Assembly (NCBI RefSeq): GCF_040869045.1
Contig: NC_090322.1
Location: 188,293,477-188,357,476, forward strand
Source: Eurosta solidaginis
Lineage: Eukaryota > Arthropoda > Insecta > Diptera > Tephritidae
DNA: 64,000 bases
Direction: 5' to 3'
Shown: positions 36,050 to 48,234 of the stretch, one piece after another
Layout of the letters: each line of letters begins with the position of its first letter
Numbering within the stretch: the stretch's first letter is position 1
The notes under the pieces: model-generated
Told to the model about the DNA's origin: nothing
Databases searched by the model: none
The model's input: the letters and a program-made list of their open reading frames with translations, nothing else
Program-made: the position numbers and the translations under genes

Positions 36050-37569
36050 TCTCCTAAAATAAAGGCAGCGTCACCCCGCCCGATTATGACGAAGTTAGAA
36101 TAGCAATAACCAGATTGAAAAACAACAAGGCCGTGGGCGCTGATGGATTGCCTGCGGAGCTATTCAAGTACGGAGGCGAGGAGTTAGTAAGGCGCATGCA
36201 GCAACTTCCGACGATTGGAATCTAAGTGTTCTTTGCCCAGTCCACCAAAGGGAGATACTGCAAAATGCACCAACTATCGTGAATCAGCCTTTTTAATATC
36301 TCATATAAGGTTCTTTCAAGTGTATATTGCGAAAGATTGAAGCCCATCGTGAACCGGCTGATTGGACCTTATCAGTGCGGCTTCAGACCTGGTAAATCTA
36401 CCATCGACCAGATTTTCACAATGCGCGAAATCTTGGAAAAAACCCGTGAAAAGAGAATCGACACACATCACCTCTTCGTCGACTTTAAAGCTGCCTTCGA
36501 CAGCACGAAAAGGAGCTGCCTATATGCCGCTATGTCTAAATTTGTTTCCCCGCAAAACTTATACGGCTGTGCAAAATGACGTTGAGCAACACCATCAGCT
36601 CAGTCAGAATTGGGAAGGACCTCTCCCAGCCGTTCCAAACTAAACGAGGTTTCAGACAGGGTGACCCCCTGCGATTTCTTTAATTTGATGCTGGAGAAAA
36701 TTATAAAAGCTGCAGAACTTAACGGCACTGGAACAATATTCTATAAAAGCGTGCAATTACTGGCATATGCTGATGACATTGATATCATCGGCCTCAACAC
36801 CCGTGATGTTAGTTCTGCTTACTCCAAACTGAAAAAAGTAGCGGTAAAGATGGGTTTGATAGTGAATGGGGACAAAACGAAGTACCTGCTGTCATCGAGC
36901 AAAGAGTCGGCGCATACGCGCCTTGGCAACCACGCTACTGTTGGCAGCCATAATTTCGAAATAGTAAAAGACTTCGTTTATTTGGGAACCAGCATCAACA
37001 CCAGCAACAACATCAGCACCGAAATCCAGCGAAGAATCAATCTTGCCAATAAATGCTACTTTGGACTAGGTAGGCTATTGAAAAGTAAAGTCCTCTTTCG
37101 GCGAACGAAAGTCATACTTTACAAGTCACTTATCGTACCCGTCCTGCTATATGGGGCAGAAGCGTGGACCATGACAACAGAAGATGAAGCCGCTTTGGGA
37201 GTGTTCGAGGAAAAAGTTCTTCGAAAGATTTATGGACCTCTACGCGTTGGCGGTGGCGAGTACCGAAGAAAATTTAATGATGAGCTGTACGAGCTATACG
37301 CAGACATCAACATAGTCCAGCGAATTAAAACGCAGCGGCTGCGCTGGCTAGGCCATGTTATGCGAATGAAAGATGATGCTCCGACCAAGAAAGTGTTTCT
37401 ATCGGAACCCGCCTATGGAAGCAGAGGTAGAGGGCGGCCCCCACTCCGTTGGAAGGACCAGGTGGAAAACGATTTAAACTCCCTTGATGTGACCAATTGG
37501 CGCCGGTTGGCGGAGCTAAGGAGCCACTGGCGCGCCTTGTTGGACGGCCATAACCGTTTAGACGGTTAG
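36050..37569 (+). pseudogene. RTE reverse transcriptase
   Basis: Contains KNNKAVGADGLPAELFK, the CGFRPGKSTIDQIF block, motif A (HHLFVDFKAAFDS), RQGDPL (frame-shifted at about 36650), and the catalytic AYADDIDIIG at about 36765. The C-terminal region follows: LLYGAEAWTM, VLRKIYGPLRVGG, RLRWLGHVMRM and GRGRPPLRWKDQVE, ending at 37569. The C-terminal wording is characteristic of the RTE clade. At least two frameshifts break the N-terminal half, while the last 319 codons are open. Confidence 0.87.
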
Positions 37570-37592
37570 GCGCCAATTAAGTAAGTAAGTAA

Positions 37593-37635
37593 GGTATCAA
37601 ATAAGATGTGTTAATGCGAGTTTTAAAAACGAACA
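37593..37635 (+). repeat. Satellite-monomer remnant at the RTE target site
   Basis: GGTATCAAATAAGATGTGTT followed by AATGCGAGTTTTAAAA matches the satellite words GGTATCAAATGAAAGGTGTT and AATGAGAGTTTTAAAA, so the RTE inserted into a stray piece of this satellite. Confidence 0.6.
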
Positions 37636-38690
37636 GTGATTAAGTGGAAGGGCGAGAGGGAAAGGCACATGTACACATAAATCAAAAGAGAAAAGAAAAA
37701 AGAGATAGTAGTGGGATTTGGAGACGGAGTGAAAGTGATTGGTGAGAGGAGCATAGAGAAGGTGATGAAATGAAGAAAAATAGAAGGCTAGTAATTAAAT
37801 GTGAGTAGAAGAGAGATAAATCGAGAAATTGAATTGGAGAATATACGGAGGAGAGGCAGGGATGAAGGGATACAGGAGAAAGCCTCTGCTTAAAGTCTGC
37901 AGTGTGTGGCAGGACGCCACCCCGCCTTTTAGCGAATGAAGCGATATTTTAAATAATAATTAGAAACAAGGCTCGCTGTTAGTTAATGTGGGTTAACCTA
38001 ATTAAGCAACTACCAAATATGTAGCTTCTGTAAAACATGAACGTTTCTGGGATGGGAGGGCTGACCAATTGTGTAGGGTTGGTTTGGAGTATAATTCCTG
38101 GGCCTGCAACTATTACTAGCACTTCCTACCTCCACCATCGAAGCCACGCTCCAGTTAATTAATATACATATGTATTAAAGCTCGTAGGAAATTATGTGAA
38201 CTAAATTTAGAAAATATTTTGTTTTTATTGACTATGCGACTTTGTTTTTAATATATTAATATTATTTATATTCCTGGGACCGATAGTAGTATTAACACAC
38301 CCAGTGCACGCAATCGAAGCTACGGCCCCAACCTACGTACATATTTATTTCGCTCGGAGGGTCTGTGAAGCATCCAAGAGCTGCAGGTTTCTAAACCATT
38401 ACGACATCAGTCTCAGAGTGTCTTAAGTAATCTTACTCAGTAATTTTGTGTTGAAGTTAAGCCACAACAGAGATAACTTTACCAAAAACAAATAGATTTG
38501 GGCTTTTTTATAAGAGCTTCGCGGGCTTTTTAACGGAAAAACGATTCCGACCAGACTGGAGATTTTGATTTGTTATTAGCTTGACATTTTCTTCTTATTG
38601 GTATATTAACGGGTGACTGCTTAAAGCTATTTCTGCAAGTAAGAATGCCAACAAACAGCAAATCGCCTCTATATTACGTGTATGTGTGTG
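37636..38690. other. Purine-rich tract then unannotated DNA
   Basis: About 37640-37880 is strongly G/A-rich on the plus strand. Farther on, two imperfect ~90-bp repeats beginning ATTCCTGGG (38091 and 38270) are seen. No gene. Confidence 0.45.
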
Positions 38691-38818
38691 TGGGTACCTT
38701 ACCTAGCATTCCACGCTACATGCTCAAAGCCTTCCAGGATCTTTGAGTGACTTTGAACAAAAAGAAAAATTGTTTAGCAGTCAACGCAAAACGGCAGTGG
38801 CAGTGGAAAAAAAGATTG

Positions 38819-39032
38819 CCTATAAAAGGGCCACCATTCCATCTTTTCCTTTAAAAAGTCTAAAGTGAAAGCGACGTGCGTATGCTTTAAGCCGCGAGTG
38901 CAGTGAAAAAAAGTTAAAAGTAAGTGCAAAGTTACCGTTTCTCTTAAGGAACGGCATAGTGAATAAAAAAAGGTGCCGCAACCTAGCGGATGACAGCGGT
39001 TAACCACCAACGGAGTCACCACCAATAACACC
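38819..39032 (+). promoter_or_regulatory. Promoter-like segment with TATA box and splice donor
   Basis: TATAAAAGG at 38820-38828 is followed about 55 bp on by GTGAAAGCGACGTGCG and then CACCG|GTAAGTG (donor at about 39031). The arrangement and the CCATCCTC word after the donor resemble the end of the BEL 5' LTR here, so this may be the promoter and leader of an old LTR element or of a host gene. Confidence 0.35.
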
Positions 39033-41507
39033 GGTAAGTGAAACCATCCTCCCTTAAGTGACTAAATCCGAGAATAAATTCAGTTCCGTTTTCTCAGGTG
39101 AACTTTAAAAGTTTTTTTTTCTGCCCTTAAATGGAAATTCTGTCTGCCAGATAAACCTTGGAACTTACTTGAGAAAACGGGACTAAATTGCTTTCAACCA
39201 AATAAAGTACACCCGACTTATATATTTTCTTTTATGGTTTTCGCTGCAGAAACGTCGATACCATTAGCCTGGAGATTCACCAGCACGTCCGGTGCGAGGC
39301 ACCGTAGCCAAATATAACCACCATCATCCATCAGCACTCCCGACCAAACATCCAAAGACAAACACGCATCAACACCGCAAAATATCATACACCCAGAATC
39401 AACCACACCGCTTATTATAACCACACCAGCCCATCGCAATCACACCAGCGAAATACAACAAACCACATTCACCATAAACACCCCAGCGACGCACAACAAC
39501 CACAACATTTACCCTTCGACACCATAAACACAGGTAACAACACACAATATCCTACGCACCAAACATAAACGCTGTAAGTACCGCCGTGATTACCACCGAA
39601 CGCATAGTGCCACGTACTCGGTAATATACACGGAACATCACTTTGTTCATCACACCAAACCACATCACGTCTCATCACAAGCATATCATACCACAACATA
39701 TCACATTATATCGCATTACATCACATCTCAGCAAATAACATCAAATAAGTCGTGACGGTGAGTAAAATCAGTCAGTCACTGGGGCGGATTGTTGCATCAA
39801 ACGGCAAGAAACTGCGGGCGAAGTGGTGAGAAGATCGCCAAGGCAGAGAGAATACTCATCACCATTACGAATTCGCCGCAACAACACCGACATCACACCA
39901 ATAACCAGGAAGAAATGCTACACCGCAGAGACCGAAAACATTAAAATTAATTTCAAATCGTAAATTTTTTTTCTTCTTTTAGATTAAGCATTATATTGAT
40001 ATTGTTTTTTTTTTGTAAGTCCTAATTTATGAATTTATGAACTTTTTTTATTCAGAATTGTTGGTTTTTTTAAATTTAAAAATAAAATTTTTATTTTGTA
40101 ATTTTTTTATTAATGTGCTTTATTGCACTCTATTGTTCTTTTAGCAAAAATCTTGTATTTTTTTTTCCTTTGCTTTCTTTTCTGAAACTTTTGACTTCCA
40201 TAAATCTTGATTTTCTTATTTTCCCGAAATTAGCCTTTTTTGCAACACTCTTATTTTTCCATTTACTTCACCTGGATTTTAAAATTTGTTTTATTAGCTC
40301 ATTTGCTAAATTTCTTTTCGTTTTGCCAAACTTATATTTCGTTGCCTTTTGTTTTACTTTTCCAGTATTATTCTATAATTTTTCGCGCACATCCTAACAT
40401 AGAAAAGAGTACATTTTCTTTTACTTTCACAAATTTATCCATTTTTTGTTTACTAGACTTGTTTTCCCGACTTCCATTTCTTTTTTATTTGCAATATTTT
40501 TCTTTGTTCTTCTTCCTTTTTTTTGGATTTCCTTTTATTTTTGGAGGGAGAGGCACGTGGGGATTCCACATTACACCTGTGGAACCTTATCCTTTTTTTC
40601 CTTTTGATTATTTTTTTTTCATCATTAATTATTTGTTCCTTTTTTTATTTTTAATGTATTCACTTAGTCTAATTCACTTTAAAGTCCCGATAATTTCACT
40701 TTCGTTGCTTTTGTAATTTTATTTCTATTATTTATCACGAACCGAGAAAATGTGCGTTTTCATTCTTAGAAACCGGAACTAAATGTTCCATGTGCTTACA
40801 ATACATAATAGTACGAAAGTACATAAAAAAAATAGTAGGATATTTTCTCTTCTCTCTCTTATTTTCAGCTCGCGTCACCTCAGCCTTGGTACCTGGACGT
40901 CAGATGAGCATAGTGAATGAAATAAGGTTGGTAACATACATAATATCTTCTTCTTCTCTATGTTCTCTCGTTCCTTTTTTTATACGTATATTTTCTGTAA
41001 AACTCATTAACTGTGAGGCATTTTATTTTGTAAATTACTTTGCTTAAGTAGAAATCTAGGTTTCAGTCGAAAGGGTGTTCCATTAGGAAGTCTTACTTTT
41101 TATTTTACCTTTTTGTTTTATAATTTTCGTATCGTTGAATTGCATATTGGTTTTAATTAATATTCGTTTAAGTTGAAAGGGTGTTCCCTTAGGAAATTTT
41201 ATTATTATTTCTTTTTTTTTATTTTTTTTTATAGTTTTTTTTTCATCTCCTTTTTTTTATTTACGTTTAAGCGCTTCTTGATTTGAATTCTTATTTTGGT
41301 TTGGTAAAGGGGTGGTTCTTAAAATAAGTTTAGTTTAAGTTCAATTTAACTTCATCATATTTTTTTTCTTCATTTCCATATTTTGAATATCTTTATTTTG
41401 AATATCAACGTTTCCTTTTATTTGGTTAAGGGTAGGGATTTAAAAAACTCCAATTTAACTAATTGGAATTCCTAGTACGTAAGATAAAACTGAAGTTATA
41501 AAATTAA
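39033..41507 (+). other. Strand-asymmetric region: A/C-rich then T-rich
   Basis: About 39240-39950 is rich in A and C (CACCA/ACAAC words, few G). About 39960-41500 is strongly T-rich. An acceptor-like TTTTCAG at about 40868 closes the longest pyrimidine stretch and precedes a short non-T-rich segment with ATGAGCATAGTG. Two similar words, GAAAGGGTGTTCCATTAGGAA and GAAAGGGTGTTCCCTTAGGAA, lie near 41070 and 41174. It could be a long intron or leader; no protein recognised. Confidence 0.4.
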
Positions 41508-41786
41508 TGTAGTGATTGACAAATATAAAATGAGTTTATTTAAAAGTTGTTAAATGTTAATTGTTAGATACATTAAATGAATTTAAGGATCACGGCGCAA
41601 ACTTCTCGGCACAACGTCAAATGTTCAACTGCCGTTCTTCGTGTATTTCAAAGTCGGCGTTTCGTTAAAAATGTTTTACTATGCAGGGTTGTATTTAATT
41701 AGGTGTAGCATTTAAGGTTGTATTGGGTTGATTCTATGATGGTTTAGTACGTTTGACCACTTCTGGTCTTTAACCCTAATCCCACA
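41508..41786 (-). repeat. Gypsy 3' LTR
   Basis: 279 bp, bounded by TG and CA. The pol reading frame runs into it, ending at 41744. Confidence 0.92.
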
Positions 41787-43078
41787 ATCGGCCGTCCTGA
41801 CGACCGTTCGTCCCCGAACGACGTTATTGTCCGGTTTGGTCCTTTATGCTCACCTATCTTTTCGACTTCATATCTGCCATGATTTAGTATGCGGATAACC
41901 TTATACGGGCGAAGATATTTTCCCTTTAATTTAAGCACGGAGCACTTGTCGTTTTCTTTATAAAGCTGCTCAGCTTTTCTTTTCGCGTTGAAACTTTTCC
42001 GATTTTCTTCCTGAACTTGTCTAATACTATCGCTAGCCGTTAGCCTAATTGCCTCACGCTCTTTGTTCAGCTCTTGCAATGCTTCATCCTCAGTCAAATC
42101 TATCATTGAGTCTAGTCGCATATTTAATCCTGTTAAAATTTTGAAAGGAGATGCCTTTGTGCTTCTACTGGATGAATTATTTAAAAATTGCTGAACTTCT
42201 GCTACATGTTGGTACCATTTATCAGAATTGTGTAGAGTTAACTTTGTCAGCATAGGCACTACTACTCTATGGATGCGCTCCACTTGACCGTTACCTCTGG
42301 GAACTCCTGTTGCTATTAAAAAATGTTGTATACCGTGATTACTACAATAATCGCTGAATGCTTGTGAGGTAAAAGCACTACCTCTGTCTGTTACTACACG
42401 CTTCGGATGTCCAAAAATGGCGGCTTGTTTCTCTAACCTATCGATTACAGCAGCAGCGCTTGTATCCTTTGTCGGATACAGCCAAACAAATTTGGAAAAT
42501 GCATCCACTACTGCTAAAATATGATTGTACTGTTTTGACGTGGCTGCCAATAGCCCTAAGTGATTGATATGGTATGTAGTGAGTGGTTGATCGTCTTTTG
42601 GAATTGTATTAAAGAAACCCTCTTTTCTCCCTGCTTTGGCATTTGCAATTATGCACGGAACGCAGCTATTCACTACTTTTGCAACTTTCTGACTAACTTG
42701 CGGTATGAAATACGCTTTCTCTACACATTCTTGAGTTTTACGTGCTGCAAAATGACCCTGCTGATGTACATGTCTAATTATGTCTTCTTCTATTTGCATC
42801 GGAACAACCACAAGTTCCTTAGAATGATCTTTACATAGGACACCATGAACTATGTAAAAGTCTTCATATGGTTCCTTTTCTACAATCGTTCTAATTGCTT
42901 TCGTAAATCCGTCTTCTAGTTGTGCCGTCATTAACTTATGTCGTATCGAATCATCCATCTGCAGGCAGTACATTCTGCTTAGTGCATCTACATGACGCAT
43001 TTGAGTTCCTGATCTGTGATGAATTTGATAGTCAAATTCTTGCAACAAAAGAGCCCATCTAGCTACTCTAGGTGGCAC
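41744..43078 (-). pseudogene. Gypsy RNase H end and integrase
   Basis: 444 open codons. The first part (HHRSGTQMRHVDALSRM) is the end of RNase H. Integrase follows: zinc-binding H-x3-H (HVHQQGH) and C-x2-C (CVPC), and catalytic D-D-E blocks AVVDAFSKFVWLYP, VTDRGSAFTS and PRGNGQVERIHR. The C-terminal chromatin-contact region ends inside the LTR. The frame differs from the upstream RT by a shift at about 43063-43078. All three catalytic acids are present in this piece. Confidence 0.9.
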
Positions 43079-44753
43079 ATCGTCTTTTTCATAGTTAACG
43101 CAAACGCGTTACAATCTGTAATTATACTAAATTTTATACCCTTCAAATATAATCGCCATTTTTTTAACGCTGCTATAATAGTGAGCACTTCCAGCTCATA
43201 TGAACTGTACTTTTCCTCTGCCTTGGTTGTTTCCCTACTAAGAAATTGAACCGGATGGAATTTTTGATCTTCACCCCACTTTTGCATAAAGATAGCCCCG
43301 TATTGAAACTTGGATGCATCTGTATGGATTTCTGTTTCAGCATTGACATTGTATAATCGTAAAACTGGTGCAGTTACAAGCGCAGTTTTCAGCTGCTTAA
43401 AAGCATTTAGCTGTTCTTTACCTATTTTGAATTCGCTATCCTTTTTCAAGAGATCCGACAAGGGTTTCGCTATCAACGCATAATTATTTATAAAGCGCCT
43501 AAAATACGACGTTAAACCCAAAGCCCGCTCTAGCCCTTTCTTATCTCTTGGTAATGGATAATTCTGAATTGCGTCAATTTTTTCAGTCGATGGCCTAATT
43601 GTTCCATTTTCTATTTCTTAGCCTAGAAAATGAATCTTCCTTTCTAAGAATTGGCACTTTTTCCACTTAATCCGTAACCCATACCTCGATCCTACATCTA
43701 AAACTCGTTTCAGTTTGCTTATATTTTCATCCTCGTTTAATGCTGGTATAATTATATCGTCCATGTATATGGCGATTGTTCCATTTTTAATAAGGTCTCT
43801 GAATATGAAATTAACAAAGCGACAAAACACGGCTGGTGAGTTACATATACCAAAAGGAACATACTTAAACTCGTACTGCCCATCTGGCGTTACGAATGAG
43901 GTATACTTCCTAGACTCAACTTCTAATGGCACATGGAAAAACCCGTCTATCAAATCTAACGTAGTAAAAACCTTTGCTCCCTGAAGTTTATCTAGTACAT
44001 CGTCAATACGTGCCATAGGAAAATTATCTTGAATAATTTTCTTGTTTAGCAATCGATAGTCGCAACACTATCGCTTAGACCCATCTTTTTTCTAGCAATT
44101 ACTATCGGAGAGGCATAGTTGGAACAACTGGCTTGAATAATGCCGGCTTCCAACCATTCTTCTACCTGTTTATCAACGAACTCTTTGTCTTCCTTAGACA
44201 ACCTTCGCGGACGTTGGAAAACGGGAACTTCATCTTGTAAGACTATTTTCATCTCCATCGGACATTCTTCGATCTTCTGTGCTTTATAATCATTTATTAT
44301 TTTTCGAACGGCACTGTTAATATTAAGGTCGTCTATATTCATGCATAAACTTTTAAACTGCTTAAGTAGTTCTAATCTATCTTCATGTTCATTTTCAGAC
44401 TCTGCCTTAGCGTTTTCTCTCTTCACAAACTCTATACCTTCCGGTTTCACATTAATATTAACTTTCTCTAAAATGGACGTACCAATAAACACAGGAAATT
44501 CTATTGCATCATTACTGGTAATGTGAAATATTTGCGAAAACTTTAAACCATCAGCCTCAATGTCTGTTTGAAAACAACCGGATGTTGAAAATTCTTTTTT
44601 GCATATGCCATATAATGTACGTTGCTCATTGCTAACTTCTCCTCTAAAATTTATTTTGTCAAAAATATCGCGCCTAATCAAGCACAAGCTGCATCCAGTG
44701 TCGACCAGTGCATTAACTTTCATCCCCCCAACCAAAAAACTTTTAAAAGCCAA
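43063..44753 (-). pseudogene. Gypsy protease, reverse transcriptase and RNase H
   Basis: From 44753: aspartic protease with VDTGCSLCLI, then the RT thumb/finger region (EWLEAGIIQASCSNYASPI). A frameshift near 44046-44060 follows. RT continues with TTLDLIDGFFHVPL, the PFGICNSPAVF block and the catalytic IYMDDIII. A TAA at 43618-43620 interrupts the FLG-EIENG block. RNase H then reads EIHTDASKFQYGAI and YELEVLTIIAALKKWR. Gag and the protease piece share one frame. Three breaks in this segment make it inactive. Confidence 0.9.
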
Positions 44754-44754
44754 A

Positions 44755-45740
44755 TTAAATACTTTTTTCTGTTCGTCTATTACATTGGCTTTTTCATTTT
44801 CTTTTTTAACTGTAGCAACATCTTTACGCGTGCACTAAAAGGATTTGTGTCCTACACCCTGACACTTAAAACACTTAATTTGTTTGCTGTTGCAATCCCG
44901 AATCATATGAGATGTGCTTCCGCATTTAAAACATGCTTTCGAAGTTTAGGTATTTGTTGCACCCCCTATATTCTGCTGACTTACGCTCTTTCAACTTTGC
45001 GTACCTGGCTTACCATGAACTTTCTCGTAGATCTTGATTTGCTCCTTGAGCTCTTTAATTGACTTGGCTTGATACAAAACCGTTTTATTTCCCCTTGAGT
45101 CAGGTACACCCTCAACGAAATATGAAATTATACTAGGTTCGTCGATTTTAATAGCTTTACCAATTTCCATGAGTGCATACAAGTACTCACGAAAAGTTTC
45201 GTTTGATTTTTTCTTGCGATTTCGTAACTTGTTATGCACATCTGACGTCGATAATTGCAACCCAAATTCGGCAATAAGTGCCTCTTTTAAAAACTCCCAG
45301 CTTATAATACTACGCTGGCTCCTAACAAACAACTTTGCTGCACCTTTCAGCAATTGTTTACTGTAAATAAATTTTTGAATATCGTTCCAACCAACTGCTG
45401 CAGCATTTTCATCAAATTCGGCAACCCACTCCCTATCATCCATGGAGTCATCACCACTAAACCGCGACAAACTTTCCCCGATATATTTAAAAGTAAACAC
45501 CGATTTACCAACCGAATCAACACCGGTGGCGGAGTTTTGACCTATATTGTCAGGCGCATCTTCATAGGATGAACCAGCTGTGGAATTATTATCATCTTCA
45601 CTTTGAACCGTCTCGAACCCCAAATGCTCCAATAACCGCTTTTGTAACACTGCTTTAAGTCCGGAGGTGGACAGATTCAAATCACGGAGAGCATTTTGCA
45701 ATTGTTTTACTGAAAACGTTAAAATCGTTTGCCTGTCCAT
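44755..45740 (-). pseudogene. Gypsy Gag with N-terminal SAP-like motif
   Basis: The ATG at 45740 opens a 249-codon frame to a TGA at 44991. Residues about 9-40 (SVKQLQNALRDLNLSTSGLK and on to LEHL) fit a SAP DNA-binding motif. A capsid-like region follows (FRYL-type, with ETFREYLYALMEIGKAI). After the TGA the nucleocapsid is still recognisable on the minus strand at about 44830-44935: one CCHC knuckle CFKCGSTSHMIRDC and a second, CFKCQGVGHK, broken by a TAG before its last cysteine. An N-terminal SAP motif on Gag is known in some Ty3/gypsy groups; I tentatively place it near the mag-type lineage. Confidence 0.82.
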
Positions 45741-46839
45741 GTTGCACAGTCACCCCTTTACCAAGTTATTCAAAATTGATCGAAATTATTTTGTATTCGA
45801 AAGAAATATTTCAAAGTAAACACACAAAAGTATTTATGTACATAGGCCGGTAACAATCAATGCATTCAATTCATGTAAATATGTATATGTACGAAATAAA
45901 CGACAAACACACACGTATATAAAATCAAAGAGATAATTTAAACTATAATATGAGTGTGAAAATATATGGCAAACATATGTTTAGTTAATATCAAAAAAGT
46001 CAATTAAATCTAAATACGTATTTTTGTATGCAACTAAATGTACATAGATATTCGAAACTTATCTGCTTCCTTCTGTCTTCAATTAGTTAATACCTTCACT
46101 TCGAAACTGATCTGCTTTCACTTCGTTTACACTCGCTCGTAGGTTATCTTTCTTTTGCTCTTTGTTTTATTTCAATTCTTTTTCTTATCAGCCCAATTCA
46201 AAATAGACTGTTTCAACTCGAATTCTGCAACGTATTTCTGTTCTTCTCTTCCAATTGGATTTTTCGTTTCGAACTTCACCTTCAGCTTCTTATCGTTGCC
46301 GACTACTTACACCTCAACTTCTTATTGTTCGCCTCCTTCGTTTTGTTTTCTTCTTTTTACTCGCTGAACAGTCTTCGGATTTCACACGTTATGTTTGAGT
46401 ACAGACGCCACTTAGCTGCTCTGCTTGCGTTGCAGTCGCAGCGAATTTTGCTTTGCAATCAAATTCCAAGTATATTTTCGTGATTCCTTTCTAGGAATTC
46501 TGCTTGCGTTTTCGTTACAGCGAACTTTTCTTTTGTGTTGGATTCAACTGCTACTTCTTTGATGACAGAAATTTGTAAAATTTTGCTGCCACCACACTTT
46601 TTACGATTTTTTACGACGCCGGCTGGCCTTTTTGCACCACTTAAATTTTGGCGACGACGAGGATTTGACGATCCTAAACGTTTAGCGACGTTTATTTGTA
46701 CAGTACGAGTATGTGTGTATGTAATTCCGTTGAGTGTTTAAAGACACTATGCACTTGAATTAGCGCTTCGCGATACTATTTGCCGATGAGCGTTTAAGGA
46801 CACTGATTCGGAATAAGTATTTAGCGACACATACACTGA

Positions 46840-46862
46840 TCTCGGGTTGAGCCCCCAATATT
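46840..46862 (-). other. Gypsy primer-binding site
   Basis: On the minus strand, a few bases after the 5' LTR, TGGGGGCTCAACCCGAG appears. The first nine bases complement the 3' end of tRNA-Pro as I know it; the rest diverges, so the tRNA is tentative. Confidence 0.45.
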
Positions 46863-47740
46863 TGTAGTGATTGACAAATATAAAATGAGTTTATTTAAAA
46901 GTTATTAAATGTTAATTGTTAGATACATTAAATCAGGGATGCACCTTAACGTTAAGCTAATCGTTTATCAAAAAATTTCCACCGTTTCCGTTGAAACACT
47001 TCGAAATATTATCGATAAAGAAATTATCAAGATAAATTGTATCTCGTTTTTAACCGAAACGAAAAGCTTTCGTTAACGTTAAAAACGTTAAAGAAAACGT
47101 GATACTTTATGTTTGAATTGTGCTGGCAATGCTGTAGCCATGGTGAAGCCGTAAGGTGGCAACAACGAGCGCACATACACACACAAACTCTATGTAATTT
47201 GTTTGTGTAATTCGTTGGTGGTAATGTCAAAAATGCTCTGAGAAATGTTCGTACTGTCAAAATTCATGAGAAAAGTTGCAATCAGCTTGGATAATGCTTT
47301 CACCTTTAATGACTCCGCCATCAATCAGCTTTGCCAGCATAGTTTGAAATTAATAATCAACATAAACGATTTGATTTCGTTTTGATATGGCAGAAAACGA
47401 AACGAAATCATTTCGTTAATTTGACGATCTTAACGTTAATAAACGAAACGAAATGACTTCGTTTCGTTTATTAACGTTGATTATCGTAACGAAATGATAT
47501 CGTTTCGTTGGTTAAGCATGCCTGCATTAAATGAATTTAAGGATCACGGCGCAAACTTCTCGGCACAACGGCAAATGTTCAACTGCCGTTCTTCGTGTAT
47601 TTCAAAGTCGGCGTTTCGTTAAAAATGTTTTACTATGCAGGGTTGTATTTAATTAGTTGTTGCATTTAAGGTTATATTGGGTTGGTTCTATGATGGTTTA
47701 GTACGTTTGACTACTTCTGGTCTTTAACCCTAATCCCACA
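46863..47740 (-). repeat. Gypsy 5' LTR, interrupted by a hAT MITE
   Basis: The LTR is 46863-46933 plus 47533-47740 (279 bp), matching 41508-41786. It is split by the 591-bp element at 46934-47524 and one copy of CATTAAAT. Confidence 0.92.
46934..47524. mobile_element. hAT-type MITE, copy 1
   Basis: 591 bp flanked by 8-bp TSDs CATTAAAT (46926-46933 and 47525-47532). Ends CAGGGATGC...TTAACG and, reversed, CAGGCATGC..TTAACC. An 8-bp TSD with CAG-type ends is diagnostic of hAT transposons. No coding capacity. The interior is full of AACGTTAA and CGAAACGAAAT words in inverted arrangement. Confidence 0.9.
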
Positions 47741-48190
47741 TAAATTCTAAGTGAAAAAAAGGAAATGGTTTCTTTAAGATTTCTAGGGTGAAGTGACTTT
47801 AGGAAAAATGCAGGCCTTTAGGAATTGGTGAGGTATTGCGACTAGACAGACAGACGATGGTGTAGGGCCGACATTAACGGACGGACGAACGTCAGGAAAA
47901 GGGAACTCCACTCCGTTAGAGTCAAAGTGGAGTTCTAGGTTGTTCATGCCTGATGAACAAGAGGGGTGGGATGACTCCACCTGACACGGACATTCTTCTC
48001 CCGCTTTCCTTTTTTTATCTCTCATTTGTCGCTAACTTCTTCTAGTCTTTATATTTTCCTCACCTAGGCATGAACCCCTAATTTTGTTTTTGTAACTGTG
48101 GGTCGAGGAAGGTGGCAAGAACCGCGCTCAACGCCGACGAGCCTCAGCCGGGCTACCACCATGTCTACCCGCCACCCTTCTCGCCACGGA
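47741..48190. other. Unannotated, GC-richer DNA
   Basis: No gene supported. GGACGGACGAACG-type words and a GC-rich end near 48100-48190 may be part of the element interrupted by the gypsy insertion; unidentified. Confidence 0.35.
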
Positions 48191-48234
48191 CCAAGCAGTT
48201 ACATTACAATTGAATTTGAAATTTGTATCATGTT

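Larger units (their letters stand above)
34294..37592 (+). mobile_element. RTE-type LINE, full-length but inactive
   Basis: 3.3 kb, flanked by the 11-bp direct repeat GGTATCAAATA (34283-34293 and 37593-37603). It encodes an AP endonuclease then RT and ends in a short TAAG repeat (AATTAAGTAAGTAAGTAA) rather than poly-A, as RTE elements often do. Length agrees with a complete element. Stops and frameshifts throughout. Confidence 0.88.
41508..47740 (-). mobile_element. Ty3/gypsy LTR retrotransposon, inactive
   Basis: Minus-strand element with 279-bp LTRs (TGTGGG...ACTACA in its own orientation), gag then protease, RT, RNase H and integrase in Ty3/gypsy order, and no env. A ~1.1-kb leader (45741-46862) separates the 5' LTR from gag. 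The LTRs differ at about 8 positions. Multiple nonsense and frameshift changes. No clean TSD is seen. Confidence 0.93.

Noticed and set aside
40113..40716. Hydrophobic multi-membrane proteins in the T-rich region
   Set aside because: Phe/Leu/Ser-rich frames are what T-rich DNA yields by chance; no conserved motif or stable start.
41504..47744. 4-bp TSD for the gypsy element
   Set aside because: Flanks read TTAA and TAAA, which do not match exactly; not claimed.
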